DNA from: UBA6921 sp031363085
Lineage (GTDB): Bacteria; Pseudomonadota; Gammaproteobacteria; SG8-11
Direction: 5' to 3'
Assembly: GCA_031363085.1 (NCBI GenBank)
Contig: JANLTU010000167.1
Coordinates: 1 to 64,000 of the forward strand
Length of the DNA stretch: 64,000 nt
The stretch's first letter is position 1; every line of letters starts with the position of its first letter. A program made the translations under genes and the position numbers. Below are positions 53,591 through 61,386 of the stretch, one piece after another. Under the pieces are notes generated by a model. It had not been told where the DNA came from. It worked only from the letters and a program-made list of their open reading frames with translations, and did not search any database.

Positions 53591-54514
53591 TCAATGGCCG
53601 AGCATTTCGCCTTCGAGATCGCGCACTAGGTTCAGAATGAACATTTCGTTGAAGCCGTGCCAGCTTCCGTATTTCGCGCGCATCGGGTAATAAACCGTGT
53701 CGAAATACTGTGCCATCTGACCCTCGCGTGTGCCCAGCGAACCGGTCTGGTGCAGCGCCTCTCGCGCCAGTCGCCGGCTGTCTTCCAGCATGTCGCGCCA
53801 ATCGGTCAAGTCCTGCTTCGTGCCGACACCGAAATGCGAGGGAACGAAAATGGCAAAATCAAGCGCCGCGATGCGGTTCAGCGCCGCAAGATAGCCCGGC
53901 GCGTAGCGGTCCGGCACGCCCACGGGGGCGACGCTCTTGACCAGTCCGAGGTCGGCGGTAAACACCAACTTCTCGGACGGAAGATGAAACGCGTACAACG
54001 TGTCGGTGTGCGAAAGGCCCAGGTAAAGCGCGCGGATTTCCACGCCGCCGATCATGAGTGTGGTATCGCCAGTGATGACGCGCGTCGGTTCGAGCACGTC
54101 GTGATGCTCGAATTCTTTCCAGTAGCTCGCGCATTTCTCATGAGCGATGACTTCAACGGGTGCGAGCGCCGCGCCGCCGCGCGTATGGTCAAGGTGATAG
54201 TGCGAATAAATCAGCGTGTGGACTTTCTTGTCCGGAAACTTCTGATCCAGCTCGTGCTTGAGCGCCGTGGCCATTGCGGCGTTCATCGGATCGATCACCA
54301 CGAGACCGGCGTCGGTTACGATGATCAGGTTGCGATACCAGTTCCAGCGGAACGTGTACACCTTGTCGCTGACCTGCTCGAACTTGCTTCCGTCGATGCC
54401 GGGGCCGTGAAAATAGGGCTCCACCGTCGTCATCACGGTTTCGAGAATGAAGCTTCTGCAACCCGCCGCAGCAACGACCACGAGCATCAATACCAGTAGG
54501 AATCCTTTTTTCAT
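53591..54514 (-). CDS. MBL-fold metallo-hydrolase lipoprotein
   Basis: A 307-residue metallo-beta-lactamase-fold enzyme tethered by a lipid anchor. Lipobox AAAGC follows the signal segment FLLVLMLVVVA. The metal motif HYHLDHTRGG (SHYHLDHT) is followed by HEKCA, a second His in GLSHTDTLYAFHLP, the Asp in FTADLGLV, and a late PSHFGVG. All zinc ligands appear present. The substrate is unknown. It overlaps the upstream membrane-protein gene by 4 bp (ATGA) and its start has GGGAG upstream. The longer open frame (to 54628) adds 38 residues before the lipoprotein signal. Confidence 0.8.
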   Translation of the reverse strand: MKKGFLLVLMLVVVAAAGCRSFILETVMTTVEPYFHGPGIDGSKFEQVSDKVYTFRWNWYRNLIIVTDAGLVVIDPMNAAMATALKHELDQKFPDKKVHTLIYSHYHLDHTRGGAALAPVEVIAHEKCASYWKEFEHHDVLEPTRVITGDTTLMIGGVEIRALYLGLSHTDTLYAFHLPSEKLVFTADLGLVKSVAPVGVPDRYAPGYLAALNRIAALDFAIFVPSHFGVGTKQDLTDWRDMLEDSRRLAREALHQTGSLGTREGQMAQYFDTVYYPMRAKYGSWHGFNEMFILNLVRDLEGEMLGH

Positions 54515-55233
54515 GACGCGCTCCCGGAAACAATGGGGCGCGGTGTTGTTAAGGGGCTGCGGGTGGTGTCGGCTGCGCCGCGCTCGTGAATCAGCTTCCG
54601 TAGTGACAGCAGGTGAAACCACAACCACAGCGGAGCGGGGAGAAACACGGCGTACATCATGCTGTGATGCGGCCCGATCTCAGGCAAGAGCACCAAGGCC
54701 AGCGACGTTGCGACGATCAGAATGTCCGCGAGCCCGAAAATATTGGCGAACCAGGCGCGGCGCGCACCGTTGACCCGTGCTGCGAACGAAAACGCGGCGA
54801 CCAGCCCGAGGAATCCCGCCGCGATATGTGTCCAGCCATCCAGGATGCCGAAGGTTTGGGGCAGATTCCCCAGGCTCGCCTGCATCAGAAATCCCGCGCC
54901 GAAGAATACGCGGATTCCTTGCGCCAACAGCAACTGCTCGTGCGTCAGATTTAACAGCACGCGACGGATCGGCGCTACCGCGTAGAGTGCGGCCCCCACG
55001 GCGCCGACAAAAGCGAAGATCACGAGCAAAAATGTCATGCCTGAAATATTTTCCGGAAAGAGGCGGTGCGACGACAAACCTAAGTGCAAGAGCGCAAGCC
55101 AAACTAGCAGAGCGACGCCCAGACCGAGGCGCACGCGGGCTGCAGATGTACCGAGTGAAATCACCCACAGCGTGTAGATCACCATCATGCTATTCAGGCC
55201 CAGCATGAACCCCGCAGACACATTTTCAGACAT
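54511..55233 (-). CDS. Multi-pass membrane protein paired with the metallo-hydrolase
   Basis: A 240-residue inner-membrane protein with about seven hydrophobic segments, for example MMVIYTLWVISLG, LGLGVALLVWLALLHLGL, MTFLLVIFAFVGAVGAALYA and LADILIVATSLALVLLPEIG. I recognise no catalytic motif. AAGGAG nine bases before ATG 55233 decides the start. It is first in a two-gene operon with the hydrolase and is divergent from an AraC-type regulator, which likely controls it. Confidence 0.72.
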   Translation of the reverse strand: MSENVSAGFMLGLNSMMVIYTLWVISLGTSAARVRLGLGVALLVWLALLHLGLSSHRLFPENISGMTFLLVIFAFVGAVGAALYAVAPIRRVLLNLTHEQLLLAQGIRVFFGAGFLMQASLGNLPQTFGILDGWTHIAAGFLGLVAAFSFAARVNGARRAWFANIFGLADILIVATSLALVLLPEIGPHHSMMYAVFLPAPLWLWFHLLSLRKLIHERGAADTTRSPLTTPRPIVSGSAS

Positions 55234-55281
55234 GGCAATAGACTCCTTCGTCAATAAGTTATGACACACAGAATAGAGGTG

Positions 55282-55297
55282 TGCTACGGTCGTAGCA
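55282..55297. promoter_or_regulatory. Perfect palindrome between the AraC gene and the membrane-protein operon
   Basis: TGCTACGGTCGTAGCA is a 7-bp inverted repeat around GT. It ends on the base before the AraC ATG and lies 48 bp upstream of the divergent gene. It is a good candidate operator, perhaps for autoregulation. Confidence 0.5.
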
Positions 55298-56302
55298 ATG
55301 TCAAATACAACTGATTCATTTGCTAAAACGACTGAAATACATTTTCCTGCGGATGTTCTTAGTGATGCACTGAGATCGTTGCGGATCAGTGGCAGCCTGC
55401 TGCTGCGGGAAGACTATGTACCGCCGTGGGCTATCGCGATTCCAAACAGCGAGCGCCTGGGCACGCTTATGGGCGCACCGTTGGGAACGCAAGTGGTTGC
55501 GTTTCATCTGGTCGAGTTCGGGCACTGCGAGATTACGCTGGCAGGCGCTGATCCTGTGGTGGTTGCGGCCGGCGAGATGGTGGTGTGTTTCGCCGGTGTC
55601 GCGCACCGGATCGCACAGGGCAAGCGGCCCAAAACGGTACCGGTCGAAACCTTGCTGGGCGGCGCTGCGAATGAGTCATGTCCAGGCGCCCTGGGCCGGG
55701 TGCGCGGTGCGTCGCTGCTGTGCGGCGCGTTCCTGCTGCGCGACACCATGCTCAATCCGTTGTTCGCGGCGCTGCCGCCGTTGCTACATGCCTCGGTCGC
55801 GCGTCCCGGCGAGTTTCACAATCTCTCTGGCGTGGCGCGCTTGCTGGCACAGGAAATCGAGCGCAAACCGTTGGGCGGCGGCTACGTGGTCGAGCGCTTA
55901 CTGGAAGTGTTGTGCGCCGAGATTATTCAAGCGCATGTCGAGACCGGGTCGAGCGCAGCATGGTTGCGCGCCATCAAAGACCCGGTCGTCGGCCGCGCCC
56001 TGGCCGCGATTCATTCCCGCCCCGGCGACGACTGGTCGGTGCAAAAACTCGCGCAAGGTGTTGCCATGTCGCCGTCACGCTTTGCCGCCCGGTTCACTAC
56101 CACGTTATCCGAAAGCCCCATGGCCTACCTCGCCAAGTGGCGAATGAACCTCGCGTGCCGGTTATTATCAGGCACGCCGCAGGCAGTGAGCCAAGTCGCC
56201 GCCGAAGTCGGCTACGAAAATGTCGCTGCGTTTAATCGTGCATTCAAAAAGCACGTGGGCCTTCCCCCGGCGGCATGGCGGGCACAAGAACGGCGGGCAT
56301 GA
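55298..56302 (+). CDS. AraC-family transcriptional regulator with cupin sensor domain
   Basis: A 334-residue regulator. Residues 15-200 form a cupin-type sensing domain (LSDALRSLRISGSLLL, VAFHLVEFGHCEITL). The C-terminal AraC helix-turn-helix pair spans about 225-325 (WSVQKLAQGVAMSPSRFAARF, then PMAYLAKWRMNLACRLL and VAAEVGYENVAAFNRAFKKHVG). No ribosome site fits ATG 55298 because the palindrome occupies that position. It is divergent from the membrane protein/hydrolase operon, its likely target. Confidence 0.88.
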   Translation: MSNTTDSFAKTTEIHFPADVLSDALRSLRISGSLLLREDYVPPWAIAIPNSERLGTLMGAPLGTQVVAFHLVEFGHCEITLAGADPVVVAAGEMVVCFAGVAHRIAQGKRPKTVPVETLLGGAANESCPGALGRVRGASLLCGAFLLRDTMLNPLFAALPPLLHASVARPGEFHNLSGVARLLAQEIERKPLGGGYVVERLLEVLCAEIIQAHVETGSSAAWLRAIKDPVVGRALAAIHSRPGDDWSVQKLAQGVAMSPSRFAARFTTTLSESPMAYLAKWRMNLACRLLSGTPQAVSQVAAEVGYENVAAFNRAFKKHVGLPPAAWRAQERRA

Positions 56303-56357
56303 GCGGCAAGTGGATGCCGTAGCTTGAGGTTCTTTGTTCGAATTTCTTAGGAGTTTT

Positions 56358-56459
56358 ATGCCTGTCAATCAGGCTGTATCGGGGGCCGCTCGCTACACCA
56401 AGCTCAATGTGTATCCGTCCGCAGTATCGCGGCGGTTTGCTTGTTGGCTGACAAATTGA
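56358..56459 (+). CDS. Possible 33-residue small protein
   Basis: ATG 56358 follows TTAGGAG at four bases and opens 33 codons (starts MPVNQAVSGAARYTK, ends FACWLTN). It lies between the AraC stop and the hairpin at 56469, which could terminate it. The peptide is basic, without a clear signal or membrane segment. Nothing supports it beyond the ribosome site. Confidence 0.25.
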   Translation: MPVNQAVSGAARYTKLNVYPSAVSRRFACWLTN

Positions 56460-56468
56460 CTTGGAAGT

Positions 56469-56502
56469 GGTGACAGCGGAGGCAGAGTAGTCCGCTGTCA
56501 CC
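56469..56502. terminator. Perfect 12-bp hairpin between convergent genes
   Basis: GGTGACAGCGGA (56469-56480) and its exact complement (56491-56502) enclose a 10-base loop. It lies between the AraC gene and the convergent beta-barrel gene. There is no T-run, but the stem is long and GC-rich, so a bidirectional stop or an RNA-stability element is likely. Confidence 0.55.
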
Positions 56503-56521
56503 TCTGCTTAGACGCTAAAGC

Positions 56522-57199
56522 CTACTGGCGAATATCGTAGGCAATGCCTACGACTAAACCTACGCCGCCGCTATCCAGTGTATTTGGTAGTTGGCCCAAA
56601 CCTGCGGTCCCATCTGCTTTTTTAAAGGAAGCCGTACGATAAAGCGCAGAGGCAGAAATGACGATGTTTTCGTTAAGTGGGTGGGTCATGCCAACACCAA
56701 AATTGAACCCATTACCGATATACGATGCGTCACCGAGGGGGCTAGTCGAGCTTGGACTAGTAGTAACGGCGCCGTCTTTAACAGTGATATCGCGCGATCC
56801 GTAACCCGCCTGTATAAACACCGGAGTGCCTTCAGTTTTAACAAAATACTTCAGATCAATATTGAACATTGAATAGCTCACAGCTTTTTTAGGATACCTT
56901 GAAACGAAGGTTCCATCGTGGTTCGTTTGTAGATAACTCAATTCCCAGTCGAGATTGGGAGCCGCATGCATCCCGCCGTAGATCTCCCAACCGAACCCAC
57001 TGCTGATTTTGGGCACTAAGATAGCTTCCGAAGAATTTGGGTATGAATATTTCTTGTCTCCCTTGAAGTCACCCCCAACCGAGTTATATGGTAACGCGAA
57101 GCCGACGTACCATCCGCCCTCGGCACGGGCTGAATTACTCCAGGTGCTGCAGGCGAACACCGCGGACAATGACAAAAACAACGTGACGAAACGTTTCAT
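56522..57199 (-). CDS. Outer-membrane beta-barrel protein (OMP_b-brl type)
   Basis: A 225-residue exported protein. The signal peptide ends in SNSARA. The mature part begins GGWYVGFALPYNSVGGDF, typical of small 8-stranded barrels of the OmpW/OprF-like type. It continues with alternating strands (GFGWEIYGGMHA, MFNIDLKYFVKT, NGFNFGVGMTHPL, IVISASALYRTASF) and ends VGLVVGIAYDIRQ, without the usual terminal Phe. The codon use is more AT-rich than flanking genes, which may indicate transfer. Function is unknown. Confidence 0.72.
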   Translation of the reverse strand: MKRFVTLFLSLSAVFACSTWSNSARAEGGWYVGFALPYNSVGGDFKGDKKYSYPNSSEAILVPKISSGFGWEIYGGMHAAPNLDWELSYLQTNHDGTFVSRYPKKAVSYSMFNIDLKYFVKTEGTPVFIQAGYGSRDITVKDGAVTTSPSSTSPLGDASYIGNGFNFGVGMTHPLNENIVISASALYRTASFKKADGTAGLGQLPNTLDSGGVGLVVGIAYDIRQ

Positions 57200-57355
57200 A
57201 CAACGACCCCCAGTAGGTTTGATGTTTACGTTTAAAATTGCGGAGTTGTAAAAAATTCCGCAGGCGGCATAGTAACAACGCAGGAATTGATTTTACAGAC
57301 GGACTGACCAACTTCAGTTATGTAATGTCGCCTACCTGACAGTTCAACTCTCCGC

Positions 57356-58300
57356 ATGATTACAGCTCAAACACCTATGCCCGCGACGCCCCTGCATTTC
57401 AATGACGGCTGCGAATATCGCGAACGTGTTGGTCTGGATATCGAAGGCCAGACATTGCTTGCGTATTTCAGCCAGCGCTACCGTCACTCCACCGCAGCAC
57501 AGTGGGCGGCGCATATTGCAGCCGGCTTGGTGCTGATCGATGCGCGGCCTGCGTATGCCCAGAGCATCTTGCGGCGGGGTAGCGAGTTGACTTGGCAGCG
57601 TCCGCCGTGGGTCGAACCGGATGCGCCGCGATCATTTTCGGTGCTGTACGAAGACGAGGATTTGCTGGCGGTGGCGAAGCCTGCCGGCTTACCGACCTTG
57701 CCTGGGGCCGGGTTTTTACAAGCAACGTTGCTGCATCAAGTGCAACTGTATGCGCCGGATGCGGCGCCGTTGCATCGCTTGGGGCGCTGGACGTCGGGCT
57801 TGGTGTTGTGTGCCCGCAATCCACAAGCCAGCAAGAGTTTGATGCAGCAATGGTCCAGCAAAGAAGTTGGCAAACGTTACCGCGCGTTGGCGAGCGGGTT
57901 GCCGCGGTGGGATGAAATGTCAATTACCGCTCCCATTGGGCCGGTGCCGCACGCGTTGTTGGGCGCGTTGCATGCGGCCACGCCGGAGGGCAAAGCGTCG
58001 TTGTCGCAGGTGCATGTGCTTGAACGTCGTGCAGGTTCGTTTTTGTGCGACGTGCGTATTGAAACCGGTCGGCCGCACCAGATTCGCATTCACTTGGCGG
58101 TGGCCGGGCATCCGCTGTTGGGCGATCCGCTGTATCTGGCCGGTGGACGGCCCGCGCCGGATTCGCAGGCACTACCGGGTGACCCCGGCTACCAATTGCA
58201 TTCCGCCGAATTGAGTTTCCGTCATCCGCGCAGCGGGCAGGCGCTGGTGATCGAGTGTGAGCCGCCGCAGCAATTGCGTCGGCGTGAAAAGATGCGATGA
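57356..58300 (+). CDS. RluA-family pseudouridine synthase-like protein lacking the catalytic Asp
   Basis: A 314-residue protein of the RluA fold. An N-terminal S4-like segment (40-80) precedes the synthase core: LYEDEDLLAVAKPAGLPTLPG, PLHRLGRWTSGLVLCAR, KRYRALASG, and the late ETGRPHQIRIHLAVAGHPLLGDPLY. In active enzymes the first motif reads HRLDxxTSG; here the codon is GGG, so Gly143 replaces the catalytic Asp. All other conserved blocks are intact, so it may bind RNA without isomerising uridine. The asparagine synthase-like gene begins 36 bp on. Confidence 0.85.
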   Translation: MITAQTPMPATPLHFNDGCEYRERVGLDIEGQTLLAYFSQRYRHSTAAQWAAHIAAGLVLIDARPAYAQSILRRGSELTWQRPPWVEPDAPRSFSVLYEDEDLLAVAKPAGLPTLPGAGFLQATLLHQVQLYAPDAAPLHRLGRWTSGLVLCARNPQASKSLMQQWSSKEVGKRYRALASGLPRWDEMSITAPIGPVPHALLGALHAATPEGKASLSQVHVLERRAGSFLCDVRIETGRPHQIRIHLAVAGHPLLGDPLYLAGGRPAPDSQALPGDPGYQLHSAELSFRHPRSGQALVIECEPPQQLRRREKMR

Positions 58301-58336
58301 TTGATGCTCGGCAAACTTGAAATCGAAATCCAAAAC

Positions 58337-60130
58337 ATGTGCGGCATTTGCGGTGAACTGAAATTCGACGACGGCCCACCTGACTTACAGGCGGTCAGCC
58401 GCATGATGGACAAACTCGCGCGGCGCGGCCCCGATCACGGCGGCAGTTTTTCCGACGGTGCGCTGGCGTTCGGGCATCGGCGTCTGGCGGTGATTGATCT
58501 GTCGGTGCGCGCCAATCAGCCGATGGTCGATGCGCAGTTGGGACTTGCGCTGGTATTCAACGGCACCATCTACAACTATCCCGAGCTGCGCAAGGAATTG
58601 CAGGCACAGGGCTACCATTTTTTCTCCGACGGTGACACCGAAGTGCTACTGAAGGCGTATCACGCGTGGGGCGCGGGGTGTGTGGAAAAATTGCGCGGCA
58701 TGTTCGCGTTTGCGATTTGGGACATGAACCAGCGTAGTTTGTTTTTGGCGCGGGATCGGTTCGGCATCAAGCCGCTGTATTACAGTCGTACGCCCCAGCG
58801 TTTGCGCTTTGCGTCGAACCTGCAGGCGCTGCTGGCCGCCGGTGAGGTGGATACCTCCATCGACGCGGTGGCGTTACATCACCAATTCACATTGCACGCG
58901 GTGGTGCCCGCGCCGCACACGCTGCTCAATGGCGTGCGCAAGCTGGCTCCGGCGACGACCTTGACATTTGACCGCCACGGCCACGTGACCGAGCAGCGCT
59001 ATTGGCAGTTGCACGCGCAACGTCCCGCGCAAGAAAAATCCGAGCGCGACTGGATCGAAGCGCTGCGCGCCAAGCTTAAGGAAACCGTCGACCGGCACCG
59101 CATGATCGCCGATGTGCCGGTGGGGGTGTTGTTGTCGGGTGGGCTGGATTCCAGTTTGCTGGTCGGTTTGTTGGCCGACCACGACGTAACCAACCTGCAT
59201 ACGTTTTCCATCGGCTTCGAAGATGTGCCGGAAGAAAAGGGCAGCGAGTTCGAGTATTCCGATCAAGTCGTCGCGCATTTCAAAACCCGGCACCATAAAT
59301 TCACCATTCCCAATCGCGACGTGCTGGCACGCTTGCCGGAAGCCGTGGCGCAGATGGCCGAGCCGATGGTGTCGCAGGATGCCGTGGCGTTTTACCTGCT
59401 GGCCGAGCGGGTTGCGCGCGAAGCCAAGGTGGTGCAAAGCGGGCAGGGCGCCGACGAAGTGTTCGGCGGTTATTTCTGGTATCCGCGCATGGATGCCGCA
59501 GCGGGCAGCGAGCTTGACAAATTCCGTCAGCACTACTTTGATCGCAGTCACGCCGAGTTCCTGCAAACCGTCACGTCCGATTATCACGGCGCTGACCACA
59601 CCGCCGCGCTGATCGAACGGCTGCTGGCCGCGCCCGGCGCCGACAGTTTCATCGACCGTGTGTTGCGCATGGATGCCACGACCTTACTGGTGGACGATCC
59701 GGTCAAGCGCGTCGACAACATGACCATGGCCTTTGGTCTAGAAGCGCGCGTGCCGTTTCTGGATCACGAGTTGGTGGAGCTGGCCGCGCAGATGCCGCCG
59801 GAACTCAAGCTCAAATCCGGCGGGAAACACGCGCTCAAAGTCATTGCGCGCGGCTTGATCCCGGACAGCGTGATTGACCGGCCTAAAGGCTATTTCCCGA
59901 TGCCGGCGCTTAAATACGTGCGCGGCGCGTTTTTGGATTTCATGCGCGAGGTGCTGAATGCGCCGGCTTGCCGTGCGCGTGGCATCTTCAACCGGGCCTA
60001 TGTTGACAAATTACTTGCCGCTCCCGAGCACTACATGACGCCGTTGCAAGGCAGCAAGCTGTGGCATCTGGCGTTGCTGGAGTTCTGGTTGCAGGTGAAT
60101 GTGGACGGCGCGTCGCGCCCAGCCGGGTAA
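58337..60130 (+). CDS. Glutamine-dependent amidotransferase of the asparagine synthase family, N-acetylglutaminylglutamine type
   Basis: A 597-residue enzyme. Cys2 is the glutaminase nucleophile after removal of Met1 (MCGICGEL). The glutaminase domain (1-200) has RRGPDHGG, GHRRLAVIDLS and LVFNGTIYNYPELR. The synthase domain has the PP-loop LLSGGLDSSLLVGL and GQGADEVFGGYFW. The segment LHHQFTLHAVVPAPHTLLNGVRKLAP and the overall length resemble the amidotransferase that makes the osmolyte N-acetylglutaminylglutamine amide rather than AsnB. The synthetase and peptidase genes that usually accompany it are not here. The start moved from 58301 to 58337 because Cys must be residue 2. Confidence 0.8.
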   Translation: MCGICGELKFDDGPPDLQAVSRMMDKLARRGPDHGGSFSDGALAFGHRRLAVIDLSVRANQPMVDAQLGLALVFNGTIYNYPELRKELQAQGYHFFSDGDTEVLLKAYHAWGAGCVEKLRGMFAFAIWDMNQRSLFLARDRFGIKPLYYSRTPQRLRFASNLQALLAAGEVDTSIDAVALHHQFTLHAVVPAPHTLLNGVRKLAPATTLTFDRHGHVTEQRYWQLHAQRPAQEKSERDWIEALRAKLKETVDRHRMIADVPVGVLLSGGLDSSLLVGLLADHDVTNLHTFSIGFEDVPEEKGSEFEYSDQVVAHFKTRHHKFTIPNRDVLARLPEAVAQMAEPMVSQDAVAFYLLAERVAREAKVVQSGQGADEVFGGYFWYPRMDAAAGSELDKFRQHYFDRSHAEFLQTVTSDYHGADHTAALIERLLAAPGADSFIDRVLRMDATTLLVDDPVKRVDNMTMAFGLEARVPFLDHELVELAAQMPPELKLKSGGKHALKVIARGLIPDSVIDRPKGYFPMPALKYVRGAFLDFMREVLNAPACRARGIFNRAYVDKLLAAPEHYMTPLQGSKLWHLALLEFWLQVNVDGASRPAG

Positions 60131-60236
60131 TTCCCGCAACATATCCTGTGTAGTTTTCTCTGGATGGGCGGACTACACTGTGTATTCCGCGCATGGATTC
60201 AAGCGCAAGACTATTGATAACCGAGGTGTAATTGCG

Positions 60237-60569
60237 ATGGATGTGACCGAGCGTATCCGCAAACTTGTTAACGATAATCCGGTGGTGCTGTTCATGAAGG
60301 GCACCCCGCAATTTCCCCAGTGCGGGTTTTCCAGCCGCACCTCGCAGGCGTTGAAAGCCTGCGGCGTTTCCTATGCGTACGTGAACGTGCTGGAAGACGG
60401 GGAAATTTACGAAATGCTGCCTAAGTTCGCTGACTGGCCAACCTTCCCACAGGTGTACATCAACGGCGAACTCATCGGCGGCTGCGATATCACGCTGGAG
60501 CTGTATCAAAAGGGTGAGTTGCAAAAGATGACACAAGGTGCCGTCGCGAAAAAAACTCAATCCGCTTAA
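60237..60569 (+). CDS. grxD: Monothiol glutaredoxin Grx4
   Basis: A glutaredoxin that carries or delivers 2Fe-2S clusters. The 110-residue protein has VVLFMKGTPQFPQCGFS with CGFS at 29-32, then WPTFPQVYINGELIGGCDI for glutathione binding. GAGGTG eight bases before ATG 60237 sets the start; the long upstream frame is not similar to the family. A strong terminator follows. Grouping with rnt and pyrC is as in Pseudomonas. Confidence 0.95.
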   Translation: MDVTERIRKLVNDNPVVLFMKGTPQFPQCGFSSRTSQALKACGVSYAYVNVLEDGEIYEMLPKFADWPTFPQVYINGELIGGCDITLELYQKGELQKMTQGAVAKKTQSA

Positions 60570-60593
60570 GTTCAATTGACTGTAGAAAATATG

Positions 60594-60627
60594 ACGCCTC
60601 GGTGGCTATTCCATCGGGGCGTTTTTA
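60594..60627 (+). terminator. Intrinsic terminator of grxD
   Basis: A 12-bp stem with two G-T pairs (60594-60605 with 60611-60622), a CTATT loop and TTTTT at 60622-60626. It lies just before the convergent rnt stop. Confidence 0.85.
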
Positions 60628-60630
60628 TTG

Positions 60631-61263
60631 CTAGTCGAAATCCAGCGGTGGCGGCAGACCGATTTTATTGACGATGGTGCAGAACAATTGCGCTGTGCGC
60701 TCCGCGTCGTACAGCGCGGAGTGGGCTTGCGCTTCGTCCCATTCCAGCCCGGCGGCACGCACCGCGCGTGACAAGACGGTTTGCCCGTAGACCAATCCGC
60801 CCAGTGTGGCGGTGTCAAAGGTCGAGAACGAATGAAATGGATTTTCAGTGATGCGCGTACGCTCCACCGCCGCTTTCAAAAAACCCAGATCGAAAAACGG
60901 ATTGTGTCCGACTAGAATCGCGCGCGAGCAATTGGTTTCGCGCACCGCCTTGCGTACCGGGTCGAACACTCTTTGCAGTGCTTCGGATTCATGCACGGCC
61001 ATGCGGAACGGGTGATAGGGGTCGATCTTGTTGAACGCCAGCGCCGCCTCGTCGAGATTCGCACCTTCGAACGGCCGCACATGGCAGGAAATTTTCTCCG
61101 CGATGTGCAGCGTGCCGCGATCACCCATGCGCAGCGTAATGGCGGCGATTTCCAGCAAGGCATCGGTTTGTGCATTGAAGCCGGCGGTTTCCACGTCGAT
61201 GACCACGGGCAGAAAACCGCGAAAGCGTTTCGCGATTACAGGCTTTTCGTATACATACGACAT
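60631..61263 (-). CDS. rnt: Ribonuclease T
   Basis: A 3' to 5' exoribonuclease that trims tRNA and other small RNAs. The 210-residue product has the DEDDh motifs: VVIDVETAGF (Asp, Glu), ILVGHNPFFDLGFL, and AHSALYDAERTAQLF with the conserved His. It also has FNAQTDALLEIAAI. The start is ATG 61263 (MSYVYEKPVIAKRFRG), typical for the family; the open frame upstream overlaps the divergent gene and is not coding. Confidence 0.93.
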   Translation of the reverse strand: MSYVYEKPVIAKRFRGFLPVVIDVETAGFNAQTDALLEIAAITLRMGDRGTLHIAEKISCHVRPFEGANLDEAALAFNKIDPYHPFRMAVHESEALQRVFDPVRKAVRETNCSRAILVGHNPFFDLGFLKAAVERTRITENPFHSFSTFDTATLGGLVYGQTVLSRAVRAAGLEWDEAQAHSALYDAERTAQLFCTIVNKIGLPPPLDFD

Positions 61264-61386
61264 AGGTGCTAGCGGCCTGTCGGACTTAGGATAGTGAGCT
61301 GCTAGGATAATCGAATGATATTCAATTAGCGACGCAGCGTTTTCAGCTTCGAACGCTGCCGCGCAGTACCCCGGAGGAGTAATGAC

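Noticed and set aside
56495..56530. Integron attC-like core (TTAGACGC near the hairpin)
   Set aside because: No matching partner core and no cassette or integrase; the match is too short.
58301..58336. N-terminal extension of the amidotransferase (12 residues)
   Set aside because: The glutaminase needs Cys directly after the initiator Met, which fixes the start at 58337.
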